DNA of 64,000 nucleotides, taken from assembly GCA_049969475.1 (NCBI GenBank), contig JBMFOU010000008.1, positions 1-64,000 on the forward strand. Direction: 5' to 3'. This DNA is from UBA2030 sp049969475 (lineage in GTDB: Bacteria; Bacteroidota; Bacteroidia; Bacteroidales; TTA-H9). A program made the position numbers and the translations under genes. This document shows, one piece after another, positions 52,001 through 60,330 of the stretch (position 1 is the first letter of the stretch; each line of letters opens with the position of its first letter). Under the pieces are notes generated by a model that worked only from the letters and a program-made list of their open reading frames with translations, was not told the origin of the DNA and did no database searches.

Positions 52001-52108
52001 AACATATTCCACCCATAAAAACATTTGTATGATTGATAGGACAAGGAAAAGTAAAAGAGAAATAAGTCTATAAGTAAAGATACACCGATAACTTATTTGA
52101 TGCTTCAT
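49040..52108 (-). CDS. DUF4175-like large membrane protein with long coiled-coil region
   Basis: A roughly 1022-residue protein. Two membrane helices occur near the N-terminus (about 10-60) and another at about 130-150, then a beta-rich external region to about 420 and a long helical, Asn/Ser/Lys/Leu-rich region to the end, with a Lys/Gly/Pro-rich patch near 825-840. This is the layout of DUF4175 proteins next to ybeY in Bacteroidota; function unknown. The ATG at 52108 is preferred to one 30 codons upstream because an AAAGGA ribosome site and a -7 element (52132-52139) precede it. Base composition is strikingly AT-rich. Confidence 0.75.
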   Translation of the reverse strand: MKHQISYRCIFTYRLISLLLFLVLSIIQMFLWVEYVLYLPSGFRFSLLIIMVLVILLFLSLTYLSIFSSATFYYTFRNAFSSIKISNLYSLYRFINDLQLKKFFSSFKAISIKRSSNSFSPEKVYVRIHNVDKILLFTNILLLFNILLFSNIYSEAFNRIILFNKSFSPPDLLQYTFTPKELNVFEDEPLELNAYITGNNIPDYVFFIYESIKYKVPVINRSFSFKFKHANKDFSFSIVCPPLHHSKSFSVRVTPKVYFENYYLVVNNPLYIGGDTDTIYDFISVGFHEFSRVTLYLKWHGNASLHVNGSSVPSSNNTFTFNPSINSSKYLFELKNSESLIDSLVLSYNIYSDQLPQVLLSKIANETSGILSFTDDIGLASCSITYLKTIRGKPIIISQSNLNLENSKFYNLYFSGVDTVRDFDTLKLLVNVKDNCPYRNQIINKEFILQTRNDRLSSTVSFYDSVGKNFQYSLSNLNNLQQILDRLRNSVGNYSGSDYSKEVYLKSVENYLESLKSLKDNIVSKSEANKILHLMDSILSQITNPSSLPFNDPSKLNDIKKILELSDLLKSKIEKEQELIQSDILQTLKKEINAQINANNNLLRDTNENLSDESFIKIVESLKSNNLKLSELANKLSSQELENSSKQISDSLTDINNRYDSLNKPSLPGSVKTNQISKISNTYRNIQSLLDRFSPDHNDMKVLNYNTLVNLIKRGTLLSQNIEKATYSGTSGFTNQYFSPSVSQNFSYFEKYWSQYRDSLMTFIKENDLPVTFFIDNIFRIDQSSARLRRATKNNNTMEIGKNAGEIMDGLNTITLAITEFLNTMENDNSMQMEGQQCMKPKKGGNKGRPKPNPTMQDIIHQLQQLNQQMNSMSSLGNQKSIEAKSLLNLISEQQMLRETLSELMKQAENKSLGKLLQETIDDIKMNEKQLIEKRMIDNSLLNRQQKILTRLLDAQRAREEQEFDNKREAKDFGNFVRNWNEEGYPNEKASLKSINEILKPNRISIRKYYEDKERIFKTINK

Positions 52109-52131
52109 GGAATCCTTTCTCAAAGTTTTTG

Positions 52132-52139
52132 CAAAATTA
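52132..52139 (-). promoter_or_regulatory. -7 element for the DUF4175-ybeY-mnmG operon
   Basis: Minus-strand TAATTTTG followed by C, 23 bases before ATG 52108. It is divergent from the plus-strand element at 52183-52190. Confidence 0.45.
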
Positions 52140-52182
52140 ATCAAACGAAGAAAGCGTGGCCTATTAAATCTGAAATATTCCT

Positions 52183-52190
52183 TACCTTTG
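52183..52190 (+). promoter_or_regulatory. -7 element for the acyltransferase gene
   Basis: TACCTTTG followed by CGCCC, 19 bases before the ATG. The leader would be only about 13 bases. Confidence 0.5.
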
Positions 52191-52209
52191 CGCCCCAAAA
52201 AGCTTTGAT

Positions 52210-53988
52210 ATGGCGATTGTTAAACCAGATGACTTCAGAAAAGGTGTTCCTACGTTAAGATTAATAGGAGACAAGCCTATCATCTGGCTTATGAGAATTC
52301 TAAAGCTTGATGAGATAAACAAAGCATATGATAACCTTTTAAAATTGTCTAATGAAGGAATAGAAGCACCAAAAGCAATTTTAAGCACATTTAATGTTAA
52401 AACTGAAGTATCTGAAGCCGATTTAAAAAACATTCCAGCCAAAGGAGCTTTTTACACCCTATCAAATCACCCTTTTGGAGCTATTGATGGAGTGATCCTG
52501 GCTCATTTAATTACAGCAAAAAGACCTGATTATAAGCTGATGGCCAATTACCTTCTTTCAAAGGTAGAACCCCTGGCGCCTTATTTCCTACCAGTTAATC
52601 CCTTTGAGGAATACAAGGATGCCTACTCAAGTTTTAAAGGTATTCGGGCAGCTATGCAACATGTGGGTCAAGGTGGTGGATTGGGACTCTTTCCTGCTGG
52701 AGAAGTATCGACCTGGAGATGGTCGGATTTTACTATTAGCGACAAACCCTGGCCAGAAAACATTATAAAGTTGCTGGTTAAGCAACCTGCCCCCATAGTT
52801 CCCATTTATTTTGAAGGTGCTAATTCTCTGATATTTCATCTCTTGGGACTCATTCATCCCAGACTTCGTACCATCTTACTTCCCTCTGAACTAGTTAATA
52901 AAACCGGACGTACGATACGAGTGAGGATTGGAAAACCAATTAAACCTGATATACTTGTAAATGATTCTTTACCAAATGTTAATAGAATACTTCGTAATGC
53001 AGTATATAAACTAAAATACAATCATACACCCATAGACCAATCTAACAAACCAGGATTCGCAGAGATAGCCCAACCTACAGAAAAGAGACTTATTGATGAG
53101 GAACTCGAAAAGATTAAAGGAGATCAACTATTTGCTCTGAAGGACTTTGGAGTTTACTGTGTCAAGACGGAAGAAATTCCAAATATAATGTTGGAAATTG
53201 CAAGGCAGAGGGAAATCACATTTCGTGAGGTGGGAGAAGGAACAGGTAAGCCTATTGACACAGATAAATACGATAGATATTACAGACAACTATTTATTTG
53301 GGACTATTCCGAAAACAAATTGATAGGTGCATACCGGATCGGACTAGGTCGTGAAATCTTGGAAACACATGGAATATCCGGCTTTTATGTGCACTCTCTA
53401 TTTAAAATAAATCGAAAGCTTGAGCCGTTGCTTAATGATACAATGGAGTTGGGGCGTTCATTTATAGTGAGGGACTACCAGCGTAAAGCAACGCCTCTGT
53501 TTTTACTTTGGAAAGCTTTATTTATCTTGCTTGTAAAATACGACTATAGATATTTAATAGGCCCTGTTTCAATACCAGGAAAATACTCGCTTCTTACTAA
53601 ATCTTTAGTAGCTGAATTTCTAAACAATAATTATAAAAGCGAGATATATAGCCAATATTTTAAAAACCGAATTAAAACGAAATTTTCAATACCAAAAGAT
53701 TTTGATTTAAAAGCCTTTAATAACTATGTTGGAAATGATTATCAAAAATTGGATGAATACATTTCAGACATAGAAGATGGATATTCAACACCCATACTAG
53801 TCAGACAATACACATCCGTTCTAAGAACACAAGTACTCAGTTTTAACATAGACCCGGATTTTAATGATTGCCTGGATGCACTTATGCTTATGGATGTCAA
53901 AAATGCACCTAAAGCATTTTTAGAGACCCTTTCAAAAGATCTCAAGGATTACGCTAAGATAGAAGCTTTATTGAGTGAATTAATCTAA
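52210..53988 (+). CDS. Fused PlsC-type acyltransferase and OlsB-like N-acyltransferase (OlsF-type)
   Basis: A 592-residue two-domain enzyme. The N-terminal half (about 30-290) is a PlsC/LPLAT acyltransferase: SNHPFGAIDG (N86, H87, D93) is the catalytic motif, spaced Hx5D rather than the canonical Hx4D, and GLFPAGEVS is the substrate motif. The C-terminal half (about 310-490) has the GNAT-like fold of OlsB-type N-acyltransferases (GAYRIGLGREI, MELGRSFIVRDYQRKATPLF). Such fusions (OlsF) make ornithine or glycine lipids in other bacteria, first N-acylating the amino acid, then O-acylating the product. Which amino acid is used here cannot be read. ileS follows after 15 bases. Confidence 0.85.
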   Translation: MAIVKPDDFRKGVPTLRLIGDKPIIWLMRILKLDEINKAYDNLLKLSNEGIEAPKAILSTFNVKTEVSEADLKNIPAKGAFYTLSNHPFGAIDGVILAHLITAKRPDYKLMANYLLSKVEPLAPYFLPVNPFEEYKDAYSSFKGIRAAMQHVGQGGGLGLFPAGEVSTWRWSDFTISDKPWPENIIKLLVKQPAPIVPIYFEGANSLIFHLLGLIHPRLRTILLPSELVNKTGRTIRVRIGKPIKPDILVNDSLPNVNRILRNAVYKLKYNHTPIDQSNKPGFAEIAQPTEKRLIDEELEKIKGDQLFALKDFGVYCVKTEEIPNIMLEIARQREITFREVGEGTGKPIDTDKYDRYYRQLFIWDYSENKLIGAYRIGLGREILETHGISGFYVHSLFKINRKLEPLLNDTMELGRSFIVRDYQRKATPLFLLWKALFILLVKYDYRYLIGPVSIPGKYSLLTKSLVAEFLNNNYKSEIYSQYFKNRIKTKFSIPKDFDLKAFNNYVGNDYQKLDEYISDIEDGYSTPILVRQYTSVLRTQVLSFNIDPDFNDCLDALMLMDVKNAPKAFLETLSKDLKDYAKIEALLSELI

Positions 53989-54003
53989 AAATTACTAAAT
54001 AAA

Positions 54004-57000
54004 ATGTCGAAAAAGTACAGAGAATACAAAGCTTTTAATCCTAAACAAACAGCAGATGAAGTATTAAAGCATTGGAAAGAGAACAAAATATTTGAAAAAA
54101 GTCTTGAAAAGACAAAAAAAGGAAAACCTTTCATTTTCTATGAAGGACCTCCATCAGCTAATGGAATGCCAGGAATCCACCATGTAATGGCACGTGCAGT
54201 TAAAGACATAGTATGCAAGTATAAGACGTTAAAGGGCTTTTATGTTGAGAGAAAAGCTGGATGGGATACACATGGATTACCCGTAGAGATAGGTGTAGAA
54301 AAAAAATTAGGAATTACGAAAGATGATATCGGCACAAAAATTAGTATTGAAGAATATAATAAAGAGTGTCGGAGCGAAGTAATGAAATATAAAGCTCAAT
54401 GGGACGACCTGACAGAAAAAATGGGATATTGGGTTGATTTAGAACATCCTTACATTACTTTTGATAATAAATATATTGAAAGCCTATGGTACCTCCTATC
54501 TGAACTTTATAAAAGAGATTTATTGTATAAAGGTTATACTATTCAGCCCTATTCACCGGCAGCCGGTACAGGACTTAGCACGCATGAACTAAATCAGCCT
54601 GGTTGTTATAGAAATGTTAAAGATAATACAGTAGTAGCTCAGTTTAAGTTAATTAGAAACGAATTATCAGAATTTTTATTCCAGAAAACAGATAAACCTA
54701 TTTACTGCCTCGCATGGACAACTACTCCGTGGACCTTGCCTTCAAACACCGGTCTGGCTGTAGGTCCGCAGATTAAATATAGCCTAGTAGAAACTTATAA
54801 TCCATATACTTATCAGCCGATAGCTGTTATTGCAGCAACAGATTTGTTACCAACATTATTTGATTTTAAAAATCAAAATTTATTGCTGGAAGATTATAAA
54901 CCAGGTGATAAAAAAATTCCTTTTAAGATCATAGCTGAATTTGAAGGCTCGGCACTCCAAAATATTCGTTATGAACAGCTACTACCCTATGCACAGCCCT
55001 CAGACGGGGATCCATTTAGAATAGTAACGGCTGATTTTGTAACTACTGAGGATGGAACGGGAATTGTTCACATAGCACCCAGTTTTGGTGCTGATGATTT
55101 TAAAACAAATAAAATACATAATCTTGGCAGCTTAACCCTTGTGGATAAGAAGGGACGATTCACAGAGGAAATGGGTGAATTTGAAGGTCGATACGTTAAA
55201 AAAGAGTATGAACCAGAACCCACCGACCAAGAATCTGTGGACATTGAAATTATCGTAAAGCTCAAAAAGGAAAATAAAGCTTTCAAGACTGAAAAATACG
55301 AACACAGTTATCCCCACTGTTGGCGCACCGATAAACCGATCCTTTATTACCCGCTCGATTCATGGTTTATCAGAACCACTGCGCTCAAAGATCGTATGAT
55401 CGAGCTTAACAAAAAAATTCTCTGGAAGCCAACATCTACCGGCATAGGAAGATTTGGAAACTGGTTGGAAAATTTAGTTGATTGGAACCTTTCTCGATCC
55501 CGATTTTGGGGTACTCCCCTACCCATCTGGCGAACGAAAGATGGAACAGAAGAAATCTGCATTGGTTCGGTAAGCCAGCTTTATGAAGAATGCGAAAAAA
55601 GTGTTAAGGCCGGGTTGATGAACAGGAATCCCCTGGAAAAATTTAAACCAGGAGACCTATCAGAGGAAAACTATGCATCCATAGATCTTCACAGGCCATA
55701 TGTCGACGAAATAATTCTGGTGAGCTCCAAAGGACAGCCAATGTATCGTGAGGCAGACCTTATAGATGTTTGGTTTGATTCGGGCGCTATGCCTTATGCG
55801 CAATTCCATTATCCGTTTGAAAGAAAAGATGAACTCCAGGATTTCTTTCCAGCTGATTTTATTGCTGAAGGAGTTGACCAAACCCGCGGCTGGTTTTATA
55901 CATTGCATGCGATTGCTGCCATGCTATTCGACTCTATTGCTTTTAAGGCAGTTGTTTCAAACGGACTGGTTCTCGATAAGGATGGAAACAAAATGGCCAA
56001 AAGGTTGGGAAATGTTGTTGATCCTTTCGATACAATTGATAAATATGGACCTGACGCTACACGATGGTATCTGGTTACCAATTCCAATCCCTGGGATAAC
56101 TTAAAATTCGATATGAACGGGATTGTTGAAGCAAATAGGAAATTCTTTAGTACGCTTTTCAACACATATTCTTTCTTTGCGCTTTATGCTAACATTGATG
56201 AATTTACATATAAAGAGCCAGACATTCCCTATTTCGAGCGCCCCGAGCTTGACCGCTGGATACTTTCAACGCTTCAAACATTGGTGAAAGAGGTGGATGC
56301 CAACTATGAAAACTATGAAATAACTCATGCGGGTAGACAAATAGCCCATTTCGTTATCGAAGACCTTAGTAACTGGTATGTAAGGTTAAGTAGGCGTAGA
56401 TTCTGGAAAGGTGACTATACAAAAGATAAAATATCAGCCTATCAGACATTATATATTTGCCTTTCCACGGTCGCACAATTAGCTGCGCCTATTGCACCTT
56501 TTTATATGGACGCATTGTTCATGGATCTAAACCGTGTTACGGGAAAAGAAAGCGCTGATTCGGTGCATTTGACAGATTTCCCTACCTGCAAACTTGAATG
56601 GATTGATGAGGATTTGGAGGACCGTATGAAATTGGCTCAAAAAGTCTCTTCTCTCATCCTTTCGTTGCGCAAGAAAACCAATAACAGGGTTCGTCAGCCT
56701 TTGCGCAAAGCTATGATTCCCGCTATCAACTTCAAAACTGTCGAACAAATCAACGCAGTCAAGGATATTATTCTCAGCGAAACCAATATAAAAGAGTTAG
56801 AAGTGCTTCCAGAAGACAATACTCTCATTATAAAGAAAGTTAAACCAGATTTTAAGCAATTAGGCCCCAGGCTTGGCAAATTAATGAAAGAGGTTTCGAC
56901 AAGGTTGAGCCAGTTGAGCCAAGAAGAAATCAAGAAATTTGAGAAAGAGGGTAAAATCGAGTTTCGACTTCATGGAGAGAAGGTTGAGATAAAGGCTGAG

Positions 57001-57369
57001 GAATGTGAGATCATGGTAGAAGACATGCCGGGCTGGGAAATTGCTTCGGACGGACCCGTTACCGTAGCTCTCGATATTACCATCACTGAAGATTTAAAAT
57101 ATGAAGGGTATGCTCGCGACCTGGTGAATAGGATCCAAAACTTGCGAAAAGACAATGGCTTTGAAGTAACAGACCGGATTGTGGTTGCCATCGTACATCA
57201 GCCTGAGCTCGATAAAGCCATCGAAAAAAATTATCATTATATTTGCTCCGAAACCTTAGCCGACGAAATTACAGTGATAGAAAATAGAATTCCTGATATG
57301 CTGACAGTAGAGATTGCTGATGGAATATCGGCTGATTTACTTGTCAGGAAAAAGGAAGTAAGTAACTAA
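54004..57369 (+). CDS. ileS: Isoleucyl-tRNA synthetase, type 2, with GxHH signature
   Basis: An 1121-residue class I synthetase that charges tRNA-Ile. The first signature motif reads G57-I-H59-H60 (GMPGIHHVMAR) in place of HxGH. The CP1 editing domain is intact around TTPWTLPSN and GTGIVHIAP. The second motif is K663-M-A-K-R (KMAKR, normally KMSKS/R). A long C-terminal anticodon-binding region follows. Length and motifs mark the eukaryote-like IleRS2 group. It lies upstream of a DksA-like and an lspA gene, the usual Bacteroidota order. Confidence 0.96.
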   Translation: MSKKYREYKAFNPKQTADEVLKHWKENKIFEKSLEKTKKGKPFIFYEGPPSANGMPGIHHVMARAVKDIVCKYKTLKGFYVERKAGWDTHGLPVEIGVEKKLGITKDDIGTKISIEEYNKECRSEVMKYKAQWDDLTEKMGYWVDLEHPYITFDNKYIESLWYLLSELYKRDLLYKGYTIQPYSPAAGTGLSTHELNQPGCYRNVKDNTVVAQFKLIRNELSEFLFQKTDKPIYCLAWTTTPWTLPSNTGLAVGPQIKYSLVETYNPYTYQPIAVIAATDLLPTLFDFKNQNLLLEDYKPGDKKIPFKIIAEFEGSALQNIRYEQLLPYAQPSDGDPFRIVTADFVTTEDGTGIVHIAPSFGADDFKTNKIHNLGSLTLVDKKGRFTEEMGEFEGRYVKKEYEPEPTDQESVDIEIIVKLKKENKAFKTEKYEHSYPHCWRTDKPILYYPLDSWFIRTTALKDRMIELNKKILWKPTSTGIGRFGNWLENLVDWNLSRSRFWGTPLPIWRTKDGTEEICIGSVSQLYEECEKSVKAGLMNRNPLEKFKPGDLSEENYASIDLHRPYVDEIILVSSKGQPMYREADLIDVWFDSGAMPYAQFHYPFERKDELQDFFPADFIAEGVDQTRGWFYTLHAIAAMLFDSIAFKAVVSNGLVLDKDGNKMAKRLGNVVDPFDTIDKYGPDATRWYLVTNSNPWDNLKFDMNGIVEANRKFFSTLFNTYSFFALYANIDEFTYKEPDIPYFERPELDRWILSTLQTLVKEVDANYENYEITHAGRQIAHFVIEDLSNWYVRLSRRRFWKGDYTKDKISAYQTLYICLSTVAQLAAPIAPFYMDALFMDLNRVTGKESADSVHLTDFPTCKLEWIDEDLEDRMKLAQKVSSLILSLRKKTNNRVRQPLRKAMIPAINFKTVEQINAVKDIILSETNIKELEVLPEDNTLIIKKVKPDFKQLGPRLGKLMKEVSTRLSQLSQEEIKKFEKEGKIEFRLHGEKVEIKAEECEIMVEDMPGWEIASDGPVTVALDITITEDLKYEGYARDLVNRIQNLRKDNGFEVTDRIVVAIVHQPELDKAIEKNYHYICSETLADEITVIENRIPDMLTVEIADGISADLLVRKKEVSN

Positions 57370-57389
57370 AATAAACAGGAGGAAACGTT

Positions 57390-57782
57390 ATGAGCAATCA
57401 GGAAGTTAACAAAGTTCGTTATTCGGACGAGGAACTGGAAGAGTTTCGGCAAATTATCCTTAAGAAGTTAGAAAAAGCGAAAGCAGATCTTCAAATTCTC
57501 ATCGAAGCATATTCCACTCAAGAAGAAAACGGAACCAGCGACACAGCTCCAACCTTCAAGGTTCTGGAAGAAGGAAATGCAGTGCTAACCAAAGAGGAAA
57601 ATGCAAGATTGGCTGCCAGAACGGAGAAATTTATCAAATCGCTGGAAGCAGCACTTGTGAGAATAGAAAACAAAACTTATGGCATTTGCAGAGAAACCGG
57701 AAAGCTTATCCCCAAAGAAAGACTCCGTTCGGTACCTCATGCAACTTTAAGCATTGATGCCAAACTCAAACAAAAGAAATAA
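57390..57782 (+). CDS. DksA/TraR-like protein that has lost its zinc cysteines
   Basis: A 130-residue protein with a coiled coil (about 12-95) and a C-terminal segment shaped like the DksA C4 zinc finger. Only the first zinc ligand remains: C100, then T103, S121 and A124 in place of the other three cysteines. The rest of the finger (YGICRETGKLIPKERL, VPHATLSID) is well preserved. DksA-type proteins bind the RNA polymerase secondary channel. It lies between ileS (20-base gap) and lspA (overlap). Confidence 0.85.
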   Translation: MSNQEVNKVRYSDEELEEFRQIILKKLEKAKADLQILIEAYSTQEENGTSDTAPTFKVLEEGNAVLTKEENARLAARTEKFIKSLEAALVRIENKTYGICRETGKLIPKERLRSVPHATLSIDAKLKQKK

Positions 57783-58398
57783 TCAGATTTTGAAAAAACA
57801 GGGATTTAAATCCTTCATTCCGGTTATTATCATCTTCCTGGTGCTAACGCTAGACCAGATCAGTAAATTCTGGGTCAAAACAAACATGTTTATTGGCCAG
57901 GAGTATATTATTATTCCTAATTGGTTCAGAATTCACTTCATTGAAAATGAAGGAATGGCTTTTGGGATGCAACTGGGCATCCCCGCCGGAAAGCTCATGC
58001 TCAGCCTTTTTAGGATTATTGCTGTAATAGCCATCGGTTGGTATTTAATTAAATCTATCCAAAAAAAAGAAAAATTACTCAAAACTTCTATTTTAGCACT
58101 CATTTTTGCAGGTGCAGCCGGCAATATCATCGATAGTGCTTTATACGGTCTATTGTTTACAGAAAGCACCTATTATCAGATAGCTACTTTTAGCCCTGGC
58201 CATGGATATGCACCTTTATTGTACGGAAAAGTGGTAGATATGCTTTACTTCCCTCTCATCGATACTACCCTACCTTCGTGGGTTCCCTGGATGGGGGGAG
58301 AAAATTTTCTCTTTTTCAGACCTGTTTTTAATATAGCCGATTCATCTATAACTATCGGCGTTTTACTTCTTCTCATCTTTCACAAAAGAATCTTCTGA
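57757..58398 (+). CDS. lspA: Lipoprotein signal peptidase (signal peptidase II)
   Basis: A roughly 213-residue inner-membrane aspartyl protease that cleaves prolipoproteins. Four membrane segments are visible, with NEGMAFGMQLG after the first, AGNIIDSALYG near the third, VVDMLYFP, and FNIADSSITIG near the end; the two catalytic Asp lie in IIDS and NIADS. It is longer than E. coli LspA (164) because of a periplasmic loop of about 35 residues before VVDM, usual in this phylum. Start is uncertain: ATG 57757 overlaps the DksA-like gene by 26 bases; TTG 57790 would give 202 residues without overlap. Confidence 0.92.
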   Translation: MPNSNKRNNQILKKQGFKSFIPVIIIFLVLTLDQISKFWVKTNMFIGQEYIIIPNWFRIHFIENEGMAFGMQLGIPAGKLMLSLFRIIAVIAIGWYLIKSIQKKEKLLKTSILALIFAGAAGNIIDSALYGLLFTESTYYQIATFSPGHGYAPLLYGKVVDMLYFPLIDTTLPSWVPWMGGENFLFFRPVFNIADSSITIGVLLLLIFHKRIF

Positions 58399-58464
58399 TT
58401 TCAGATCAACTAAACTTAGAAAAACATAATAATTTCGTTTCAGATTAAAAAGATAACAATCTAT

Positions 58465-59976
58465 ATGCGTTCCAAAACAAGAAAAACAGGTAAAGTCGCA
58501 CAGATCATCGGTCCTGTCATTGACGTTGTATTCGAGTCTGATGCTGAATTACCCGATATTCACGAAGCACTGAAGATTCACAGGGAAAATGGGGAAATGC
58601 TCATTCTGGAATGTCAACAGGAGATTGGGGAATCAACCGTACGAACCATTGCAATGGATTCTACCGACGGCCTGCGTAGAGGAATGGAAGTAATTCCTCT
58701 GGGACATCCAATCAGCATGCCAGTAAGCGATGAAGTAAGGGGCAGGCTCTTCAACGTAATCGGACAAACTATTGATGGCTTACCAGAAATAAAAACTGAC
58801 AAATATTACCCTATTCACAGGGAGCCCCCCAAATTTGAACAACTTACTACCAATACAGAAATTCTTTACACCGGCATTAAGGTTATCGACCTCATAGAAC
58901 CTTATGCCAAAGGAGGAAAAATCGGCCTTTTTGGCGGTGCAGGTGTAGGAAAGACTGTTATTATCATGGAATTGATCAATAACATCGCCAAGCGATATTC
59001 GGGGCTTTCTGTTTTTGGTGGTGTAGGAGAAAGGACCAGGGAAGGTAATGACCTCCTCCGAGAAATGATAGATTCGGGAGTAATTCGCTACGGTGAAGAA
59101 TTCATCAAAGACATGGAGAAGGGCGGATGGGACCTCTCGAAAGTGGATTTGGAGGAGTTGAGAAAATCTCAGGCAACGCTAGTATTTGGACAGATGAATG
59201 AACCACCTGGGGCAAGAGCCCGTGTAGCACTTTCGGGACTGACTTTCGCAGAATATTTCCGTGATGGAGACGAAGAAACCGGTGGAAGAGATATTCTTTT
59301 CTTTATTGATAACATTTTCAGATTTACACAGGCAGGTAGCGAGGTATCCGCCTTGCTTGGCCGAATGCCTTCAGCTGTAGGTTATCAGCCGACTTTGGCC
59401 ACTGAAATGGGCTTGATGCAGGAACGCATTACCTCTACGAAACGGGGTTCCATTACCTCGGTACAAGCCATTTACGTTCCGGCCGACGACCTCACTGACC
59501 CTGCCCCTGCCACCACATTTGCCCATCTAGATGCTACTACGGTTCTTAGCCGAAAAATTGCAGAATTGGGAATTTATCCTGCTGTGGATCCCCTGGACTC
59601 CACTTCAAGAATACTTACCCCAGAAATTGTTGGAAAAGCTCACTACGAAACAGCTCAAAGAGTTATTAACATATTGCAACGTTATAAAGAACTACAGGAT
59701 ATTATAGCCATCCTCGGCATGGAAGAGCTTTCGGAAGAAGACAAGCTAATCGTGCACCGTGCCCGAAGGGTTCAAAGATTCCTCTCCCAACCTTTCCACG
59801 TAGCTGAACAATTTACAGGAATAAAGGGAACAATGGTATCTATAGAAGATACTATTAAGGGTTTCAATATGATTTTGGACGGAGAAGTGGACGAATATCC
59901 AGAGGCTGCTTTTAACCTGGTGGGTACTATCGAAGAAGCCATTGAGAAAGGTAAAGCTATGCTAGCATCTGTTTGA
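58465..59976 (+). CDS. atpD: ATP synthase F1 subunit beta
   Basis: A 503-residue catalytic subunit of the F-type ATP synthase. The P-loop GGAGVGKT is at 157-164. The catalytic Glu of GERTREGNDL (about 190), Walker B LFFIDNIFRFTQAGSE and the C-terminal DELSEEDK-like region (EELSEEDKLIVHRARR) are intact. Only atpD and atpC are present; the other subunits must be elsewhere, as in many Bacteroidota. Confidence 0.97.
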   Translation: MRSKTRKTGKVAQIIGPVIDVVFESDAELPDIHEALKIHRENGEMLILECQQEIGESTVRTIAMDSTDGLRRGMEVIPLGHPISMPVSDEVRGRLFNVIGQTIDGLPEIKTDKYYPIHREPPKFEQLTTNTEILYTGIKVIDLIEPYAKGGKIGLFGGAGVGKTVIIMELINNIAKRYSGLSVFGGVGERTREGNDLLREMIDSGVIRYGEEFIKDMEKGGWDLSKVDLEELRKSQATLVFGQMNEPPGARARVALSGLTFAEYFRDGDEETGGRDILFFIDNIFRFTQAGSEVSALLGRMPSAVGYQPTLATEMGLMQERITSTKRGSITSVQAIYVPADDLTDPAPATTFAHLDATTVLSRKIAELGIYPAVDPLDSTSRILTPEIVGKAHYETAQRVINILQRYKELQDIIAILGMEELSEEDKLIVHRARRVQRFLSQPFHVAEQFTGIKGTMVSIEDTIKGFNMILDGEVDEYPEAAFNLVGTIEEAIEKGKAMLASV

Positions 59977-59988
59977 AAAACCTGATCT

Positions 59989-60228
59989 ATGTATCTCGAG
60001 ATTATTTCGCCAGACAAAACCGAAGGTCAATTTGATAACGTCAAAAGTGTCGTCTTCCCTGGTAAAGACGGTAGTTTTGGGGTGTTATCCAATCACGCGC
60101 CATTGGTTGCTTTGCTCACCCGAGGCATTATAAAGATAACTTATAACGACAATGCAACCATTGGGGTAGAAATACCCTCGGGGATTGTAGAAATACGCGA
60201 TAATAGAATTACTGTTATTATCAAATAA
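59989..60228 (+). CDS. atpC: ATP synthase F1 subunit epsilon (N-terminal domain only)
   Basis: A 79-residue protein containing only the beta-sandwich domain (LEIISPDKTEGQFDNVKSVVFPGKDGSFGVLSNHAPL). The C-terminal two-helix domain of about 50 residues, which inhibits ATP hydrolysis in E. coli, is absent. It follows atpD after 12 bases and precedes a strong terminator. Short epsilon subunits of this sort are usual in Bacteroidota. Confidence 0.93.
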   Translation: MYLEIISPDKTEGQFDNVKSVVFPGKDGSFGVLSNHAPLVALLTRGIIKITYNDNATIGVEIPSGIVEIRDNRITVIIK

Positions 60229-60257
60229 AAGAAAAACGACCTTTATAATTTTGACAT

Positions 60258-60287
60258 AGGGCGAATTTACCTTTCGCCCTTTTTTTA
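60258..60287 (+). terminator. Terminator of atpDC
   Basis: AGGGCGAA (60258-60265) pairs with TTCGCCCT (60273-60280) and runs into a T tract. Confidence 0.9.
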
Positions 60288-60293
60288 TATTTG
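60286..60293 (+). promoter_or_regulatory. Possible -7 element for cheR-cheB
   Basis: TATATTTG matches TAnnTTTG and lies 37 bases before the cheR ATG. It overlaps the atpDC terminator T tract and has no clear -33. Confidence 0.25.
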
Positions 60294-60330
60294 TAGAATC
60301 AATACCATAACCTGTCAAGAAAAACCATAT

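Noticed and set aside
52109..52198. A longer start for the DUF4175-like gene
   Set aside because: The extra 30 codons cover the minus -7 element and the divergent promoter; the ATG at 52108 has a good ribosome site.
52109..52209. oriC at the divergent point near 52.1 kb
   Set aside because: The strand switch and nearby parS are suggestive, but the gap is only about 100 bases, is filled by two promoters and has no TTATCCACA-type DnaA boxes that I can see.
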